10,429 nt of DNA, taken from contig JAMOUY010000140.1 of NCBI GenBank assembly GCA_027067895.1, positions 1 to 10,429 of the forward strand, read 5' to 3'. This document shows, one piece after another, positions 1-7,530 of this stretch. The stretch is from Acidobacteriota bacterium. Its GTDB lineage: Bacteria; Acidobacteriota; Holophagae; Thermotomaculales; Thermotomaculaceae. The notes beneath the pieces are model-generated. The model did not search any database. It was not told the origin of the DNA and worked only from the letters and a program-made list of their open reading frames with translations. How positions within the stretch are numbered: the first letter of the stretch is position 1; every line of letters begins with the position of its first letter. The position numbers were made by a program, and so were the translations under genes.

Positions 1-1448
1 CTGTAAGGGTAATCCGCACTTTGAAAGAGATGGGAATAAAATCTGTTGCCGTTTATTCAGACATTGACAGAAAATCCCTTCACGTAAATATGGCTGACGA
101 GGCTTATCCACTTGGCGGGAAAACATCTGTGGAAAGTTATCTTGTTATGGAAAAGATAATTGATATTGCAAAAAAGTCGGGCGCAGAGGCAATTCATCCG
201 GGATACGGTTTTTTGTCCGAAAACGAAAAATTTGCAAAACTTTGCGAGGAAAACGGAATTGTTTTCATCGGCCCCCCGCCTGAGGCAATAAATTCTATGG
301 GAGACAAGGTTACCGCAAGGAGAATTATGGAAAAAGCGGGCGTGCCCATAATTCCCGGCCTTGAAAAAGAAGGTTTGGAAGAGGAAGAGGCTTTTGCGTT
401 TGCGAAGAAAGTCGGATTTCCCGTAATGATTAAGGCTTCCGCAGGCGGAGGCGGAAAGGGAATGAGAAAGGTTGAAAGGGAAGAGGATTTTGCAAAGTTT
501 TTCAGGCAGGCAAAAAGCGAGGCAAAATCTTCATTCGGAGACGACAGGGTTTATATAGAAAAATTCCTTGAAGAACCGAGGCATATTGAAATTCAAATTT
601 TGGGAGACAGATACGGAAACGTAATCTATCTTGGGGAAAGGGAGTGTTCGGTTCAAAGAAGGCACCAGAAGGTTATTGAGGAAGCGCCGTCTTCCTTTAT
701 TTCGGAAGAAATGAGGAAAGAAATGGGAGAAACCGCGGTGAAGGCGGCAAAGGCTGTCGGATACTTTAACGCAGGCACGGTTGAGTTTTTGGTTGACAAG
801 CATAAAAACTTTTACTTTCTTGAAATGAACACAAGGTTGCAGGTTGAACACCCTGTTACCGAATGGATTACAGGCCTTGACCTTGTTGAGTATCAGGTAA
901 GGGTTGCCGCGGGAGAAAAACTTGATATTAAGCAGGATGACGTTAAACTGCGCGGGCACGCCATAGAGTGCAGAATTTATGCCGAAGACCCGGAAAAAAA
1001 CTTTATGCCTTCCCCCGGAAAAATTGAAAAACTTTTAACCCCTTCCGGTCCCGGAGTGAGAGACGATTCCGGTGTTTTTGAAGGCGCGGAAGTTTCCCTA
1101 TACTATGACCCGATGATTTCAAAACTTTCCGTTTTTGCAAAGGACAGGCCTTCGGCAATTAAGAGAATGCTTAGGGCTTTGGACGAATACATTGTTGCCG
1201 GGATAAAGACAAATGTTGAGTTTCATAAAAAGGTGCTTAACCATCCTGATTTTGTAAACGGCAAGTATGACACCACTTTTATAGACGGAAATATAGATAC
1301 GCTTATAGCAAAGGAATTTGACGGAGAGGACATTGCGGTTATTGCCGCTTTAATCAGGTATTACACGGAGGACAATAAAACGGTTTCAAAACCAAAAACT
1401 TCCTCGTCAAGGTGGAAGGATTACGCAAAAAACTGCTGGACTTTTTAG
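1..1448 (+). CDS. accC: Biotin carboxylase subunit of an acyl-CoA/acetyl-CoA carboxylase (5' end cut by window)
   Basis: Biotin carboxylase uses ATP and bicarbonate to carboxylate biotin on a carrier protein, the first half-reaction of acetyl-, propionyl- and related carboxylases in the cytoplasm. The frame is already open at base 3 and reads VRVIRTLKEMG, the family's usual N-terminal stretch, so only about 15 residues are missing; the TTG at 21 is not the start. Visible motifs are HPGYGFLSEN, the ATP-grasp glycine loop AGGGGKGM (bases 441-464), GERECSVQRRHQKVIEEAPS, the catalytic EMNTRLQVEHPVTE from 822, and the C-terminal GHAIECRIYAEDP. The protein runs about 45 residues past the usual AccC end (after TTFIDGN), as in acyl-CoA carboxylase alpha chains, and closes with RWKDYAKNCWTF. 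The biotin carrier gene follows at once; the carboxyltransferase partner is not in the window. The substrate (acetyl-, propionyl-CoA or pyruvate) cannot be told from this subunit. Confidence 0.95.
   Translation, partial: VRVIRTLKEMGIKSVAVYSDIDRKSLHVNMADEAYPLGGKTSVESYLVMEKIIDIAKKSGAEAIHPGYGFLSENEKFAKLCEENGIVFIGPPPEAINSMGDKVTARRIMEKAGVPIIPGLEKEGLEEEEAFAFAKKVGFPVMIKASAGGGGKGMRKVEREEDFAKFFRQAKSEAKSSFGDDRVYIEKFLEEPRHIEIQILGDRYGNVIYLGERECSVQRRHQKVIEEAPSSFISEEMRKEMGETAVKAAKAVGYFNAGTVEFLVDKHKNFYFLEMNTRLQVEHPVTEWITGLDLVEYQVRVAAGEKLDIKQDDVKLRGHAIECRIYAEDPEKNFMPSPGKIEKLLTPSGPGVRDDSGVFEGAEVSLYYDPMISKLSVFAKDRPSAIKRMLRALDEYIVAGIKTNVEFHKKVLNHPDFVNGKYDTTFIDGNIDTLIAKEFDGEDIAVIAALIRYYTEDNKTVSKPKTSSSRWKDYAKNCWTF
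1427..1433 (+). other. Candidate -1 ribosomal frameshift heptamer A AAA AAC
   Basis: In the biotin carboxylase frame the codons read gcA AAA AAC, exactly the X XXY YYZ pattern of a -1 slippery site, five codons before the TAG stop at 1446-1448. A -1 slip moves the ribosome into the frame of the biotin carrier gene, which is open from upstream of this point to 1939, and would yield a carboxylase-carrier fusion. A purine-rich, Shine-Dalgarno-like GGAAGGA (1414-1420) lies just upstream, as in stimulated bacterial -1 sites, although it is closer than in dnaX. I see no obvious downstream hairpin. The run of six A bases could also be a sequencing indel or a chance match in an AT-rich gene. Confidence 0.4.
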
Positions 1449-1456
1449 GGGGAAAC

Positions 1457-1939
1457 ATGGAAGTTGTTGTAAAACTTAAAGAAAAAGAGTTTAATGCTTT
1501 AATTGAGAAAAAGGAAAATAAGTTTGAGATAGAGTTTGAAGGAAAGAAGTTTGAGGCGGATTACATTCCCATTTCCTCAAACGACGGAAGTTTGATTGTT
1601 AACGGAAAGAGTTATCACGTTATTTTTGCAGGCAATTCGGTTTACGTTAACGGAAAGCCTTTTAAAGTGGAAACCTTTGACCCGCTGAAAAGGGAGTTGC
1701 TTAAATCGGGCACGCTTGAAAAAGACGAAGGCGCAATTATAACCTCAATGCCGGGGAATGTTAAAAAAATCCTTGTTAAGGAGGGGGACGAGGTTGAAGC
1801 GGGACAGGCGGTTATTGTGCTTGAAGCCATGAAAATGGAAAACGAATTGGAAGCCCCCAAAAGCGGGGTTGTTAAAAAGATTAACGTAAAGGAAAACTCG
1901 CCTGTGGAGGCAAACACCATATTGCTTGAAATTGAGTAA
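1457..1939 (+). CDS. Biotin carboxyl carrier subunit (BT-like N-terminal part plus biotinyl domain)
   Basis: This 160-residue protein carries the biotin that is carboxylated by the upstream biotin carboxylase and read by a carboxyltransferase. The C-terminal biotinyl domain covers about residues 91-160 and contains ITSMPGNVKKILVKEGDEV and the EAMKMENE motif, with K126 as the expected biotinylated lysine. Residues 1-80 are not a Pro/Ala-rich linker as in E. coli AccB. They form a beta-rich segment (VNGKSYHVIF, YVNGKPFKVETFDPLKRE) resembling the BT region of propionyl- or methylcrotonyl-CoA carboxylase alpha chains. The ATG at 1457 is chosen because AGGGGG (1447-1452) sits 4 bases upstream and directly overlaps the carboxylase stop. 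The frame is also open upstream to a GTG at 1412, which would overlap the carboxylase gene and lacks an equally good ribosome site. The pair looks like a split alpha subunit. It could serve pyruvate or another acyl-CoA. Confidence 0.88.
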   Translation: MEVVVKLKEKEFNALIEKKENKFEIEFEGKKFEADYIPISSNDGSLIVNGKSYHVIFAGNSVYVNGKPFKVETFDPLKRELLKSGTLEKDEGAIITSMPGNVKKILVKEGDEVEAGQAVIVLEAMKMENELEAPKSGVVKKINVKENSPVEANTILLEIE

Positions 1940-1941
1940 AA

Positions 1942-4900
1942 ATGATTGGAAAAATTTTTAAATTTATCGGAATTACATTTGCGGTTTTAATTGTTTCCCT
2001 TTTGATTTTTGTAAACACAAACCTTTTTGACAAATTTCTTGCGTCAAAAATCAAGGAAAATGTGCTTTATTCAACCGGGCTTGAATTGAATTTTTCAAGG
2101 TTTTACGTTTCTCTCTTTAAGGGAAAACTTGAAGCGGAAGGTATTTCTCTCGGCAATGTTTTAAAAATCAAAAAACTATACCTTGACATTAGCAGTTTGA
2201 AACTTTTCTTTGCCAAACTTGACATTGAAAAGGCAAGAGTTTTGGGAGTTGAGGTTAATATTGACAGAAGTTATGAGATAAAAGGGTTTTCCAAAAATCC
2301 GAAAAACATGTCCGATAACGGGTTTGACAGCGTAATTGTAAGGGATTTCAGGCTTGAAGACGTTACCGTAAGGTTTGACGATAGAAACGGAAACGTTGCT
2401 TCCTTTGTCAGCAAAGATTTTTTAATTCAGGCGGGCTTTAACGACAAAGACGGCACATATTCGGGAGTGATAGCCTTTGACAACGGAAGTGTTGTTTACA
2501 ACGACCGCCCCTATCTTTTAAATGTGGCATGTTATTTTGAATTTGGAGAAAATGCTCTTATTATCAAGGAATTGTCCATTGGCACAGGCGGTTTGAGACT
2601 GAAATCCAAGGGAAGATTTGCCTCAAAGGGAAACAGTGTTAGCGTTGAGGGTCTTGCCGATTTATTTGAGTTAACCGGGATTGAGGAGTTAAAAGGCATA
2701 AAAGCGGATTTTTCCCTAAACGGGGATTTGTCTCTTTTAAAGGGAAAGATAAAGATTTTTGACGGAGAAAGGGAAGCGTCCGGTCTTCTTTCGGTTGATA
2801 TAAAAAACAAAAAGGTAAAAATAACCTCTTTAAAAGGGGAGTTTAAACAGCATGTTATAAATGTTGACGCGTCTTTGAGTTTTAAAAAAAAACTTGAAAT
2901 TTCAATAACCTCTTCAATTAAAGGCAAATATTTTAAAAATTTTCACGTAAACGCGGATATTGTTAAGGATAAGGATTGGTATTACAACGCAAGATTTTAC
3001 GGAGTTGACTGCGGGGACGGTGTCTGCGGGGTTAAGGTTGTATCGGGCAAAGTCCCAAAACTTTCAAACGTAAAATTAAACCTGCCTATTTTAAAAACCG
3101 ATATTAGAGACAATACCGGCTGGGTTGACCTGAATATGAAGCAGGCAAGGGTGTTTGCGCACGGGGATTTCTTCAAAAACGGCAGGATTTTTTCAGGTCT
3201 GCTTACCGTAAAAAAACTTAACTTTCAGGGCATGGATTTTCCTCAAACGGATTTAAACCTTACGGTTTATTCCAAAGATAAAATTGATTTTAAGTCTATT
3301 TTGCTTAAACACGGCGAAGGCACCGCAAGGCTGAAAGGAAGTTATTTTAAGGAAAACCTTAATTTAAAGGGCAAACTGTCCTCTTTCCCTTTTCAAAAAA
3401 CCTTGTTTTTTCTTGACAAAGAAACGCTGAAACAGGTTGAAATCTTCGGCGCGGTTAGCGGAAATGTTGAGATTTCCGGAAAATACGACAATCCGAATGT
3501 TAAAGGCACGGTTAATCTTATGCACACGAATATTTATGGTCTTTTCTTTTCTTCGGTAAACACGGATTTTGTTTATTCAAATAAAACTTTGGTTTTGGAC
3601 AAAACCTTGATTGAGTCTGGCGGCGGTTTTTTAAAAGGCGGAGGAAAACTTGATTTTAATACCGATAAGATAAATCTTGATTTTAAAGGCAAGGATGTTG
3701 AATTAAACTATATCCCTCTTGAAGATTTGTATGCGGAAGGCTCAACCGGAAGCGTAAAAATCTTCGGCACTTTGACTGATTTAAGAATTGAATCCGGATT
3801 TAAAATTGAAGATGTTGTTTTTTCAGGTATTTCGTTAGGCGGGGGAAATCTTTCCGTTTCTATGAAAAACAACGATGTTAACATAGATTTTTCCCTTCTA
3901 ACCGGATTGTCCGGCAAGGGAGTTGTGAAAAACGGAGAAACACTTAATTTTGATTTCAAGGCAAAAAATTTCAAGTATTCGGACGATGTCAATGATATTG
4001 TTTTGTCGGGAGTTTTTGCATTAAAGGGAATGGCGGATAATCCGGATACCTTTGAGGGAAACGGCTTTATTGATAAATTTCAAATTGAAAGAGACGGATT
4101 GATAAATTTTAAATCGGAAAAAATTGCTTTTTCCATGAAAGGAATGAATATTTTTTGCGACGGTATAAATCTTGTTCAAAAAAATCCCTTTTTGGACGTC
4201 AGGCTTAAAAACCTGAAAGTAGGGTTTGAAAAGGACGAAATTTCTTCCGACGTTAAGGTAAACGGAGACGCTCTTTTTGTGAACGAGGTTTTGAAAAAGC
4301 AAGATATTGAAGGTGTTTATGTTACCGGTAATCTTGCGGGAGATTTTAAACTTTACGGAGTAATTTATTCGCCGTTTTACAGCGGAAATTTGCAATACAA
4401 CGGGAACATTGACTTGAAGGATGCGGGATATTTGGTAAAGGACGCTTTTTTAAAAGCGAATCTTGATTACGATGTTGTTGAAATAAAAACGTTTAAAGGA
4501 AATATAAAAGACGGAAACATTGAAGTTAAAGGCACCGTTGTAGGAACCGATATTGATTTGCAGGCAAAGATAAACAATGTGCCTGTTGATATTCCGGGAT
4601 TTTATGCGGATGCATACGGAATTCTTTTTCTTAAATCGGACCAAAGCGGGGAAAGGTATGACGCTTCCGGTTATATTCAACTTAAAAACGGTATTTTAAA
4701 GGTGGAGCAGATGCTTTCGGGTGAAGGCGAGGAAAGTTTTCTTGACCTTGTTGACTTGAATTTGAAAACAAGTCTTGAAGGGATAAGTTATTCCGATAAC
4801 GACGTTAATCTTTTGTTTGGAAAATCAAATCTGAAAATGATAGGCACCGCTTCTTCTCCCGTTTTGCAGGGAATTCAGTATATCAGCAGAGACAGTTATC

Positions 4901-5478
4901 TTAACATCGGCGACAACAGGTTTTTTGTTGAAAAGGGAAAACTTGTGTTTAACAATCCTCTTGAAAACAATCCGTATGTTGATATTGTGGCTTCTGCGGA
5001 TATAAGCAATTACAAAATCAGGTGTATTTTAAAGGGAAGTTCGGAAAAGATAAATTTAAAATTCGCTTCCGACCCGCCCATGAGTCAAAATAAAATTCTC
5101 TCCGTTCTTTTCGGCGGCGGAATAAATACCGGGATTTATGATTTTTACCATATGAACACGGACGAGAATTTGTCCGGTGTAGGTGCGGCACTTGCTTTAA
5201 ACACGATTTTGTCTTCATTTAATTCAAAAATGAAAAAAACCCTAAAAGTTGACAGGTTTTCTATTTCTTCTCAGGTTTTTGACGTAACGAGAAGCCCGTC
5301 GCCTGTTGTCAGTTTTGAAAAATCCATTTCTTCAAGGCTTTCATTTCTTTACGCCCAATCCCTTGATGCGGGAGACAACCTTGCTGAATTGGCGTATCAT
5401 ATGGCTGGCAGAAGGAATATTTATATCAGAAGCGAGATAGACGGAAGCATAACTATTGAATTTGAGATAATAAAGTAA
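1942..5478 (+). CDS. tamB: TamB/DUF490-family inner-membrane-anchored translocation and assembly protein
   Basis: TamB proteins are very long AsmA-like bridges anchored in the inner membrane that span the periplasm; in Proteobacteria they work with TamA in outer-membrane protein assembly and, with YhdP/YdbH, in phospholipid transport. This 1178-residue protein has one N-terminal signal-anchor (about residues 5-26) and then hundreds of residues of repetitive beta-strand-like sequence with no other membrane segment. The C-terminal TamB domain is recognisable: SYLNIGDNRFFVEKGKLVF from about residue 985, NNPYVDIVASADI, then the SDPPMSQNKILSVLFGGG signature near 1042-1060, and a beta-rich end (residues 1130-1178). 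Length is close to E. coli TamB (about 1259). The ATG follows the carrier-gene stop after two bases with no clear Shine-Dalgarno, suggesting translational coupling. No TamA/BamA-like gene adjoins it, and its place behind carboxylase genes suggests co-transcription without an obvious functional link. It contains a run of nine A at 2884-2892, in frame. Confidence rests on the C-terminal domain and architecture. Confidence 0.88.
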   Translation: MIGKIFKFIGITFAVLIVSLLIFVNTNLFDKFLASKIKENVLYSTGLELNFSRFYVSLFKGKLEAEGISLGNVLKIKKLYLDISSLKLFFAKLDIEKARVLGVEVNIDRSYEIKGFSKNPKNMSDNGFDSVIVRDFRLEDVTVRFDDRNGNVASFVSKDFLIQAGFNDKDGTYSGVIAFDNGSVVYNDRPYLLNVACYFEFGENALIIKELSIGTGGLRLKSKGRFASKGNSVSVEGLADLFELTGIEELKGIKADFSLNGDLSLLKGKIKIFDGEREASGLLSVDIKNKKVKITSLKGEFKQHVINVDASLSFKKKLEISITSSIKGKYFKNFHVNADIVKDKDWYYNARFYGVDCGDGVCGVKVVSGKVPKLSNVKLNLPILKTDIRDNTGWVDLNMKQARVFAHGDFFKNGRIFSGLLTVKKLNFQGMDFPQTDLNLTVYSKDKIDFKSILLKHGEGTARLKGSYFKENLNLKGKLSSFPFQKTLFFLDKETLKQVEIFGAVSGNVEISGKYDNPNVKGTVNLMHTNIYGLFFSSVNTDFVYSNKTLVLDKTLIESGGGFLKGGGKLDFNTDKINLDFKGKDVELNYIPLEDLYAEGSTGSVKIFGTLTDLRIESGFKIEDVVFSGISLGGGNLSVSMKNNDVNIDFSLLTGLSGKGVVKNGETLNFDFKAKNFKYSDDVNDIVLSGVFALKGMADNPDTFEGNGFIDKFQIERDGLINFKSEKIAFSMKGMNIFCDGINLVQKNPFLDVRLKNLKVGFEKDEISSDVKVNGDALFVNEVLKKQDIEGVYVTGNLAGDFKLYGVIYSPFYSGNLQYNGNIDLKDAGYLVKDAFLKANLDYDVVEIKTFKGNIKDGNIEVKGTVVGTDIDLQAKINNVPVDIPGFYADAYGILFLKSDQSGERYDASGYIQLKNGILKVEQMLSGEGEESFLDLVDLNLKTSLEGISYSDNDVNLLFGKSNLKMIGTASSPVLQGIQYISRDSYLNIGDNRFFVEKGKLVFNNPLENNPYVDIVASADISNYKIRCILKGSSEKINLKFASDPPMSQNKILSVLFGGGINTGIYDFYHMNTDENLSGVGAALALNTILSSFNSKMKKTLKVDRFSISSQVFDVTRSPSPVVSFEKSISSRLSFLYAQSLDAGDNLAELAYHMAGRRNIYIRSEIDGSITIEFEIIK

Positions 5479-5486
5479 TTCTTCTC

Positions 5487-5514
5487 TTGAAAAAAAAAAT
5501 CTATTGTCCATAAT
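5487..5514 (+). promoter_or_regulatory. Candidate sigma-70 promoter for hpt
   Basis: TTGAAA (5487-5492, five of six consensus bases) and CATAAT (5509-5514, five of six) are separated by 16 bases in the 67-base gap between tamB and hpt. Transcription would begin near 5521, leaving a leader of about 25 bases with GGAG at 5537-5540 before the ATG. The -35 element runs into a tract of ten A (5490-5499). No terminator is visible after tamB in this gap, so read-through from the upstream operon is also possible. Confidence 0.45.
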
Positions 5515-5545
5515 AAAAGTGAAGAAATAAAAATTCGGAGTATTT

Positions 5546-6085
5546 ATGGCGAAAAAAGAAATTATTGAAAGTATTCTTATTCCCGAAGACAAACTCTTGA
5601 AAAGGGTGGCTGAATTAGGCGAAGAGATTAACAGGGATTTTGAAGGAGAGGAAGTTTTGCTTGTGGGGCTATTGAAAGGTTCGGTTATTTTTCTTTCAGA
5701 CCTTGCTAGAAAGATAAAACTTCCGTGTATGCTTGATTTTATGAGCGTTACAAGTTACGGAAACGATATTGAATCTTCCGGCGAAGTAAGGTTTTTGAAA
5801 GACCTTGACAGCGATATAAACGGCAAAAACGTGATTATTGTTGAGGATATTATTGACACGGGTCTGACTTTAAGGGAAGTAATCAAGGTTTTAAAAGCAA
5901 GAAATCCTAAAACATTGAAGGTTTGCACCCTTTTGAACAAGGTTTCAAGAAGGCTTGTTGACGTTGAGGTTGATTACAACGGATTTGATATCCCCGACGC
6001 CTTTGTTGTGGGATACGGCCTTGACTATGCACAAAAATACAGAAATTTGAATTATATCGGAATACTGAAACTTATTGACGAATAA
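5546..6085 (+). CDS. hpt: Hypoxanthine phosphoribosyltransferase
   Basis: This enzyme joins hypoxanthine (and often guanine) to PRPP to give IMP or GMP in cytoplasmic purine salvage. The 179-residue length is typical of bacterial Hpt. Family motifs appear in order: the pyrophosphate-binding VGLLKGS (40-46), the flexible loop SVTSYGNDIESSGEV (67-81), the PRPP loop VEDIIDTG (99-106) with the expected catalytic D104, and the base-binding region DAFVVGYGLDYAQKYRNL (151-168). GGAG lies 5 bases before the ATG, supporting this start. It appears to be a single gene: a candidate promoter precedes it, and its stop comes only 5 bases from the stop of the convergent phosphatase gene. In many bacteria hpt lies beside tilS and ftsH, which are not present here. 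The exact preference for hypoxanthine over guanine or xanthine cannot be read from the sequence. Confidence 0.95.
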   Translation: MAKKEIIESILIPEDKLLKRVAELGEEINRDFEGEEVLLVGLLKGSVIFLSDLARKIKLPCMLDFMSVTSYGNDIESSGEVRFLKDLDSDINGKNVIIVEDIIDTGLTLREVIKVLKARNPKTLKVCTLLNKVSRRLVDVEVDYNGFDIPDAFVVGYGLDYAQKYRNLNYIGILKLIDE

Positions 6086-6090
6086 TTTTG

Positions 6091-7221
6091 CTATTGGGAT
6101 TTAAGCCTGATTTTTATCAAAGTTATATCGTCGTCAAATTTTGTGGTAAATGTTTTAATTTCTCTTAAAACTGCGGTTAAATCGTCTTTTTGTGTTAAAA
6201 GTTTTTTAAGGCGCTCTGCTCCGAAAAGTTCTCCTTCTTCATTTTGCGCTTCTGTAATGCCGTCTGTGTACAGATAGAGGATATTGTCCGGACGGAACGG
6301 TACCTTTTGTTCAGTTATTAAAAGATTGTCGGTAATTCCTATTAAAAACCCGTCTCCCCACAAATCAACAATTTTTCCGTCTGTTTTCAAAAACTGTTCG
6401 GGGTGTCCCGCTCTAATGTATCTTAATTCCATATTTTTCAAGTCTATTACGCCGATGAAAATTGACACAAACTGCTCGTCGGTTGTTGTTTCAAGCAAAT
6501 CTTTATTCACCTTTTGGGCTATTTCATATGGAGTTGCAAACATTGTTGAGGCTTGTACAAAGGATAGTTTTAAAATTGCGGCAATGAGAGCAGCCACAAT
6601 GCCGTGTCCGGTTACGTCCGCAACAAAAAAAGCGATATTTCCGTTTGGCTGCTGTCTTATATCAAAAATATCACCCCCTATTTGGATAGCCGGAATATAG
6701 AGGTAATCAATGCAAATATTTTCCGTAATTTTACCCTTTCTCGGGATTAGGGATTTTTGAAACCTTGATGCCATGGCAATTTCTTTTTCCATTTTTGATT
6801 TGTATCTTTCAAGTTCCCTGTTTTTTTCAAGTATAGTTTTCTGCAATTTTTTTATTCTTGCGCCTGCGGAAACTCTTGCAATAACTTCTTTTACGTTAAA
6901 TGGCTTTGTTATATAATCGTCGGCGCCTATCTTTAATCCCTCAATTTTGCTGTCTATATTTGTTTTTGCGGTAAGCATTATGAAGTAAGGATTGTTGTAT
7001 TTTTCTTCGCTTTTAACTATGCGACACAGTTGAGTACCGTCAATATTTGGCATCATGAGGTCTGAAACAATAACGTCAACTTCGTGTTCTTCAAGTATGT
7101 CAAGCGCTTCCTGCCCGCATGACGCGGTATACACTTCAAAATCCTGATTTCTTAAATAAAGTTGAAGAATTTCCAGAATTCTTTGTTCGTCGTCAACAAC
7201 TAAAACCTTTATTTTTTCCAT
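6091..7221 (-). CDS. Response regulator receiver fused to PP2C/SpoIIE-type serine phosphatase (RsbU-like)
   Basis: The 376-residue protein joins a CheY-like receiver to a PPM-type phosphatase, the form used to dephosphorylate STAS anti-sigma antagonists in partner-switching systems. The receiver (about 1-125) has D10/D11, phospho-acceptor D54 in VSDLMMP, T84 and K106 in ITKPF. A charged helical, probably coiled-coil linker follows (about 125-155, LEKNRELERYKSKMEKEI). The phosphatase (about 156-374) contains AMASRFQKSLIP, the metal-binding GGDIFD (D184), DVTGHG (D202), YTDGITE (D320) and the closing DDDITLI (363-369), so all metal-ligand aspartates seem present. The ATG shares one base with the STAS stop (TAATG), indicating coupled translation. 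Its input histidine kinase is not in the window, so the receiver is probably phosphorylated by a kinase encoded elsewhere. The substrate is most likely the adjacent STAS protein; that is inferred from gene order. Confidence 0.93.
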   Translation of the reverse strand: MEKIKVLVVDDEQRILEILQLYLRNQDFEVYTASCGQEALDILEEHEVDVIVSDLMMPNIDGTQLCRIVKSEEKYNNPYFIMLTAKTNIDSKIEGLKIGADDYITKPFNVKEVIARVSAGARIKKLQKTILEKNRELERYKSKMEKEIAMASRFQKSLIPRKGKITENICIDYLYIPAIQIGGDIFDIRQQPNGNIAFFVADVTGHGIVAALIAAILKLSFVQASTMFATPYEIAQKVNKDLLETTTDEQFVSIFIGVIDLKNMELRYIRAGHPEQFLKTDGKIVDLWGDGFLIGITDNLLITEQKVPFRPDNILYLYTDGITEAQNEEGELFGAERLKKLLTQKDDLTAVLREIKTFTTKFDDDITLIKIRLKSQ

Positions 7222-7529
7222 TAGTTAATCCCAAAATATCTGTCAAGTCCCGTTTGTTTCATTATTTTTTTAACAGTATCGGAAAGGTTTAGAAGGGTAA
7301 AGGTGCCGTCTTTTCTTATAAGGGTGTTTTTTATTGAAACAAGTAATCCCAAACCGCTTGAATCAATAAAGGGGACTTCTTCCATATTGAATATTAAATG
7401 GCTTAAATTTTCCTCGCGAAGAATTTCTTTCATTTTTTCTCTGATTTCGCCGGTATTTTCAAAGGTAATTTTCCCTTTTAGCGATATTGTGATTGTGTTT
7501 CCGTCTTGCGATTTTTCCATATAAATCAT
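7221..7529 (-). CDS. STAS-domain anti-sigma factor antagonist (RsbV/SpoIIAA-like)
   Basis: Proteins of this family bind an anti-sigma kinase when unphosphorylated and are released when the kinase phosphorylates one serine. This 102-residue protein is a single STAS domain of normal size. The signature VPFIDSSGLGLLVSI (52-66) holds the phosphorylation site; by analogy with RsbV and SpoIIAA the modified residue is the first serine, S57. The first ATG is preferred over the one three codons later because GGAGGG in the last codons of the upstream kinase gene lies 4 bases before it. Only one base separates the kinase stop from this start, and the next gene starts within this stop codon. That order and packing place it between its kinase and its phosphatase. 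The final output (a sigma factor, an enzyme or a surface-behaviour protein) cannot be told. Confidence 0.93.
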   Translation of the reverse strand: MIYMEKSQDGNTITISLKGKITFENTGEIREKMKEILREENLSHLIFNMEEVPFIDSSGLGLLVSIKNTLIRKDGTFTLLNLSDTVKKIMKQTGLDRYFGIN

Positions 7530-7530
7530 T

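Noticed and set aside
531..959. Open frame of 142 codons opposite the biotin carboxylase gene
   Set aside because: It lies wholly antisense to a strongly conserved gene, has no recognisable domain and no ribosome site; the long frame follows from the codon bias of the sense gene.
1412..1456. Upstream GTG start for the biotin carrier gene
   Set aside because: The ATG at 1457 has AGGGGG at proper spacing, while the GTG at 1412 lies within the carboxylase gene. The open stretch is better read as extension of the -1 frame.
2884..2892. Run of nine A inside tamB as a phase-variation tract
   Set aside because: It encodes in-frame lysines, the gene is open on both sides, and A runs of this size are expected in such AT-rich coding DNA; there is no sign of a broken or switched frame.
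5479..5526. TTCTTC and GAAGAA as arms of a terminator after tamB
   Set aside because: The arms are six bases long with a loop of over 30 bases and no following T run, so a stable hairpin is unlikely.
6072..6089. Small stem TTATT-GACG-AATAA plus TTTT as a terminator of hpt
   Set aside because: The stem has only five A/T pairs and the T run is four bases, too weak to call an intrinsic terminator.
6284..6700. Open frame of 138 codons on the + strand inside the phosphatase gene
   Set aside because: The phosphatase motifs on the minus strand account for this DNA; the + frame has no domain or Shine-Dalgarno.
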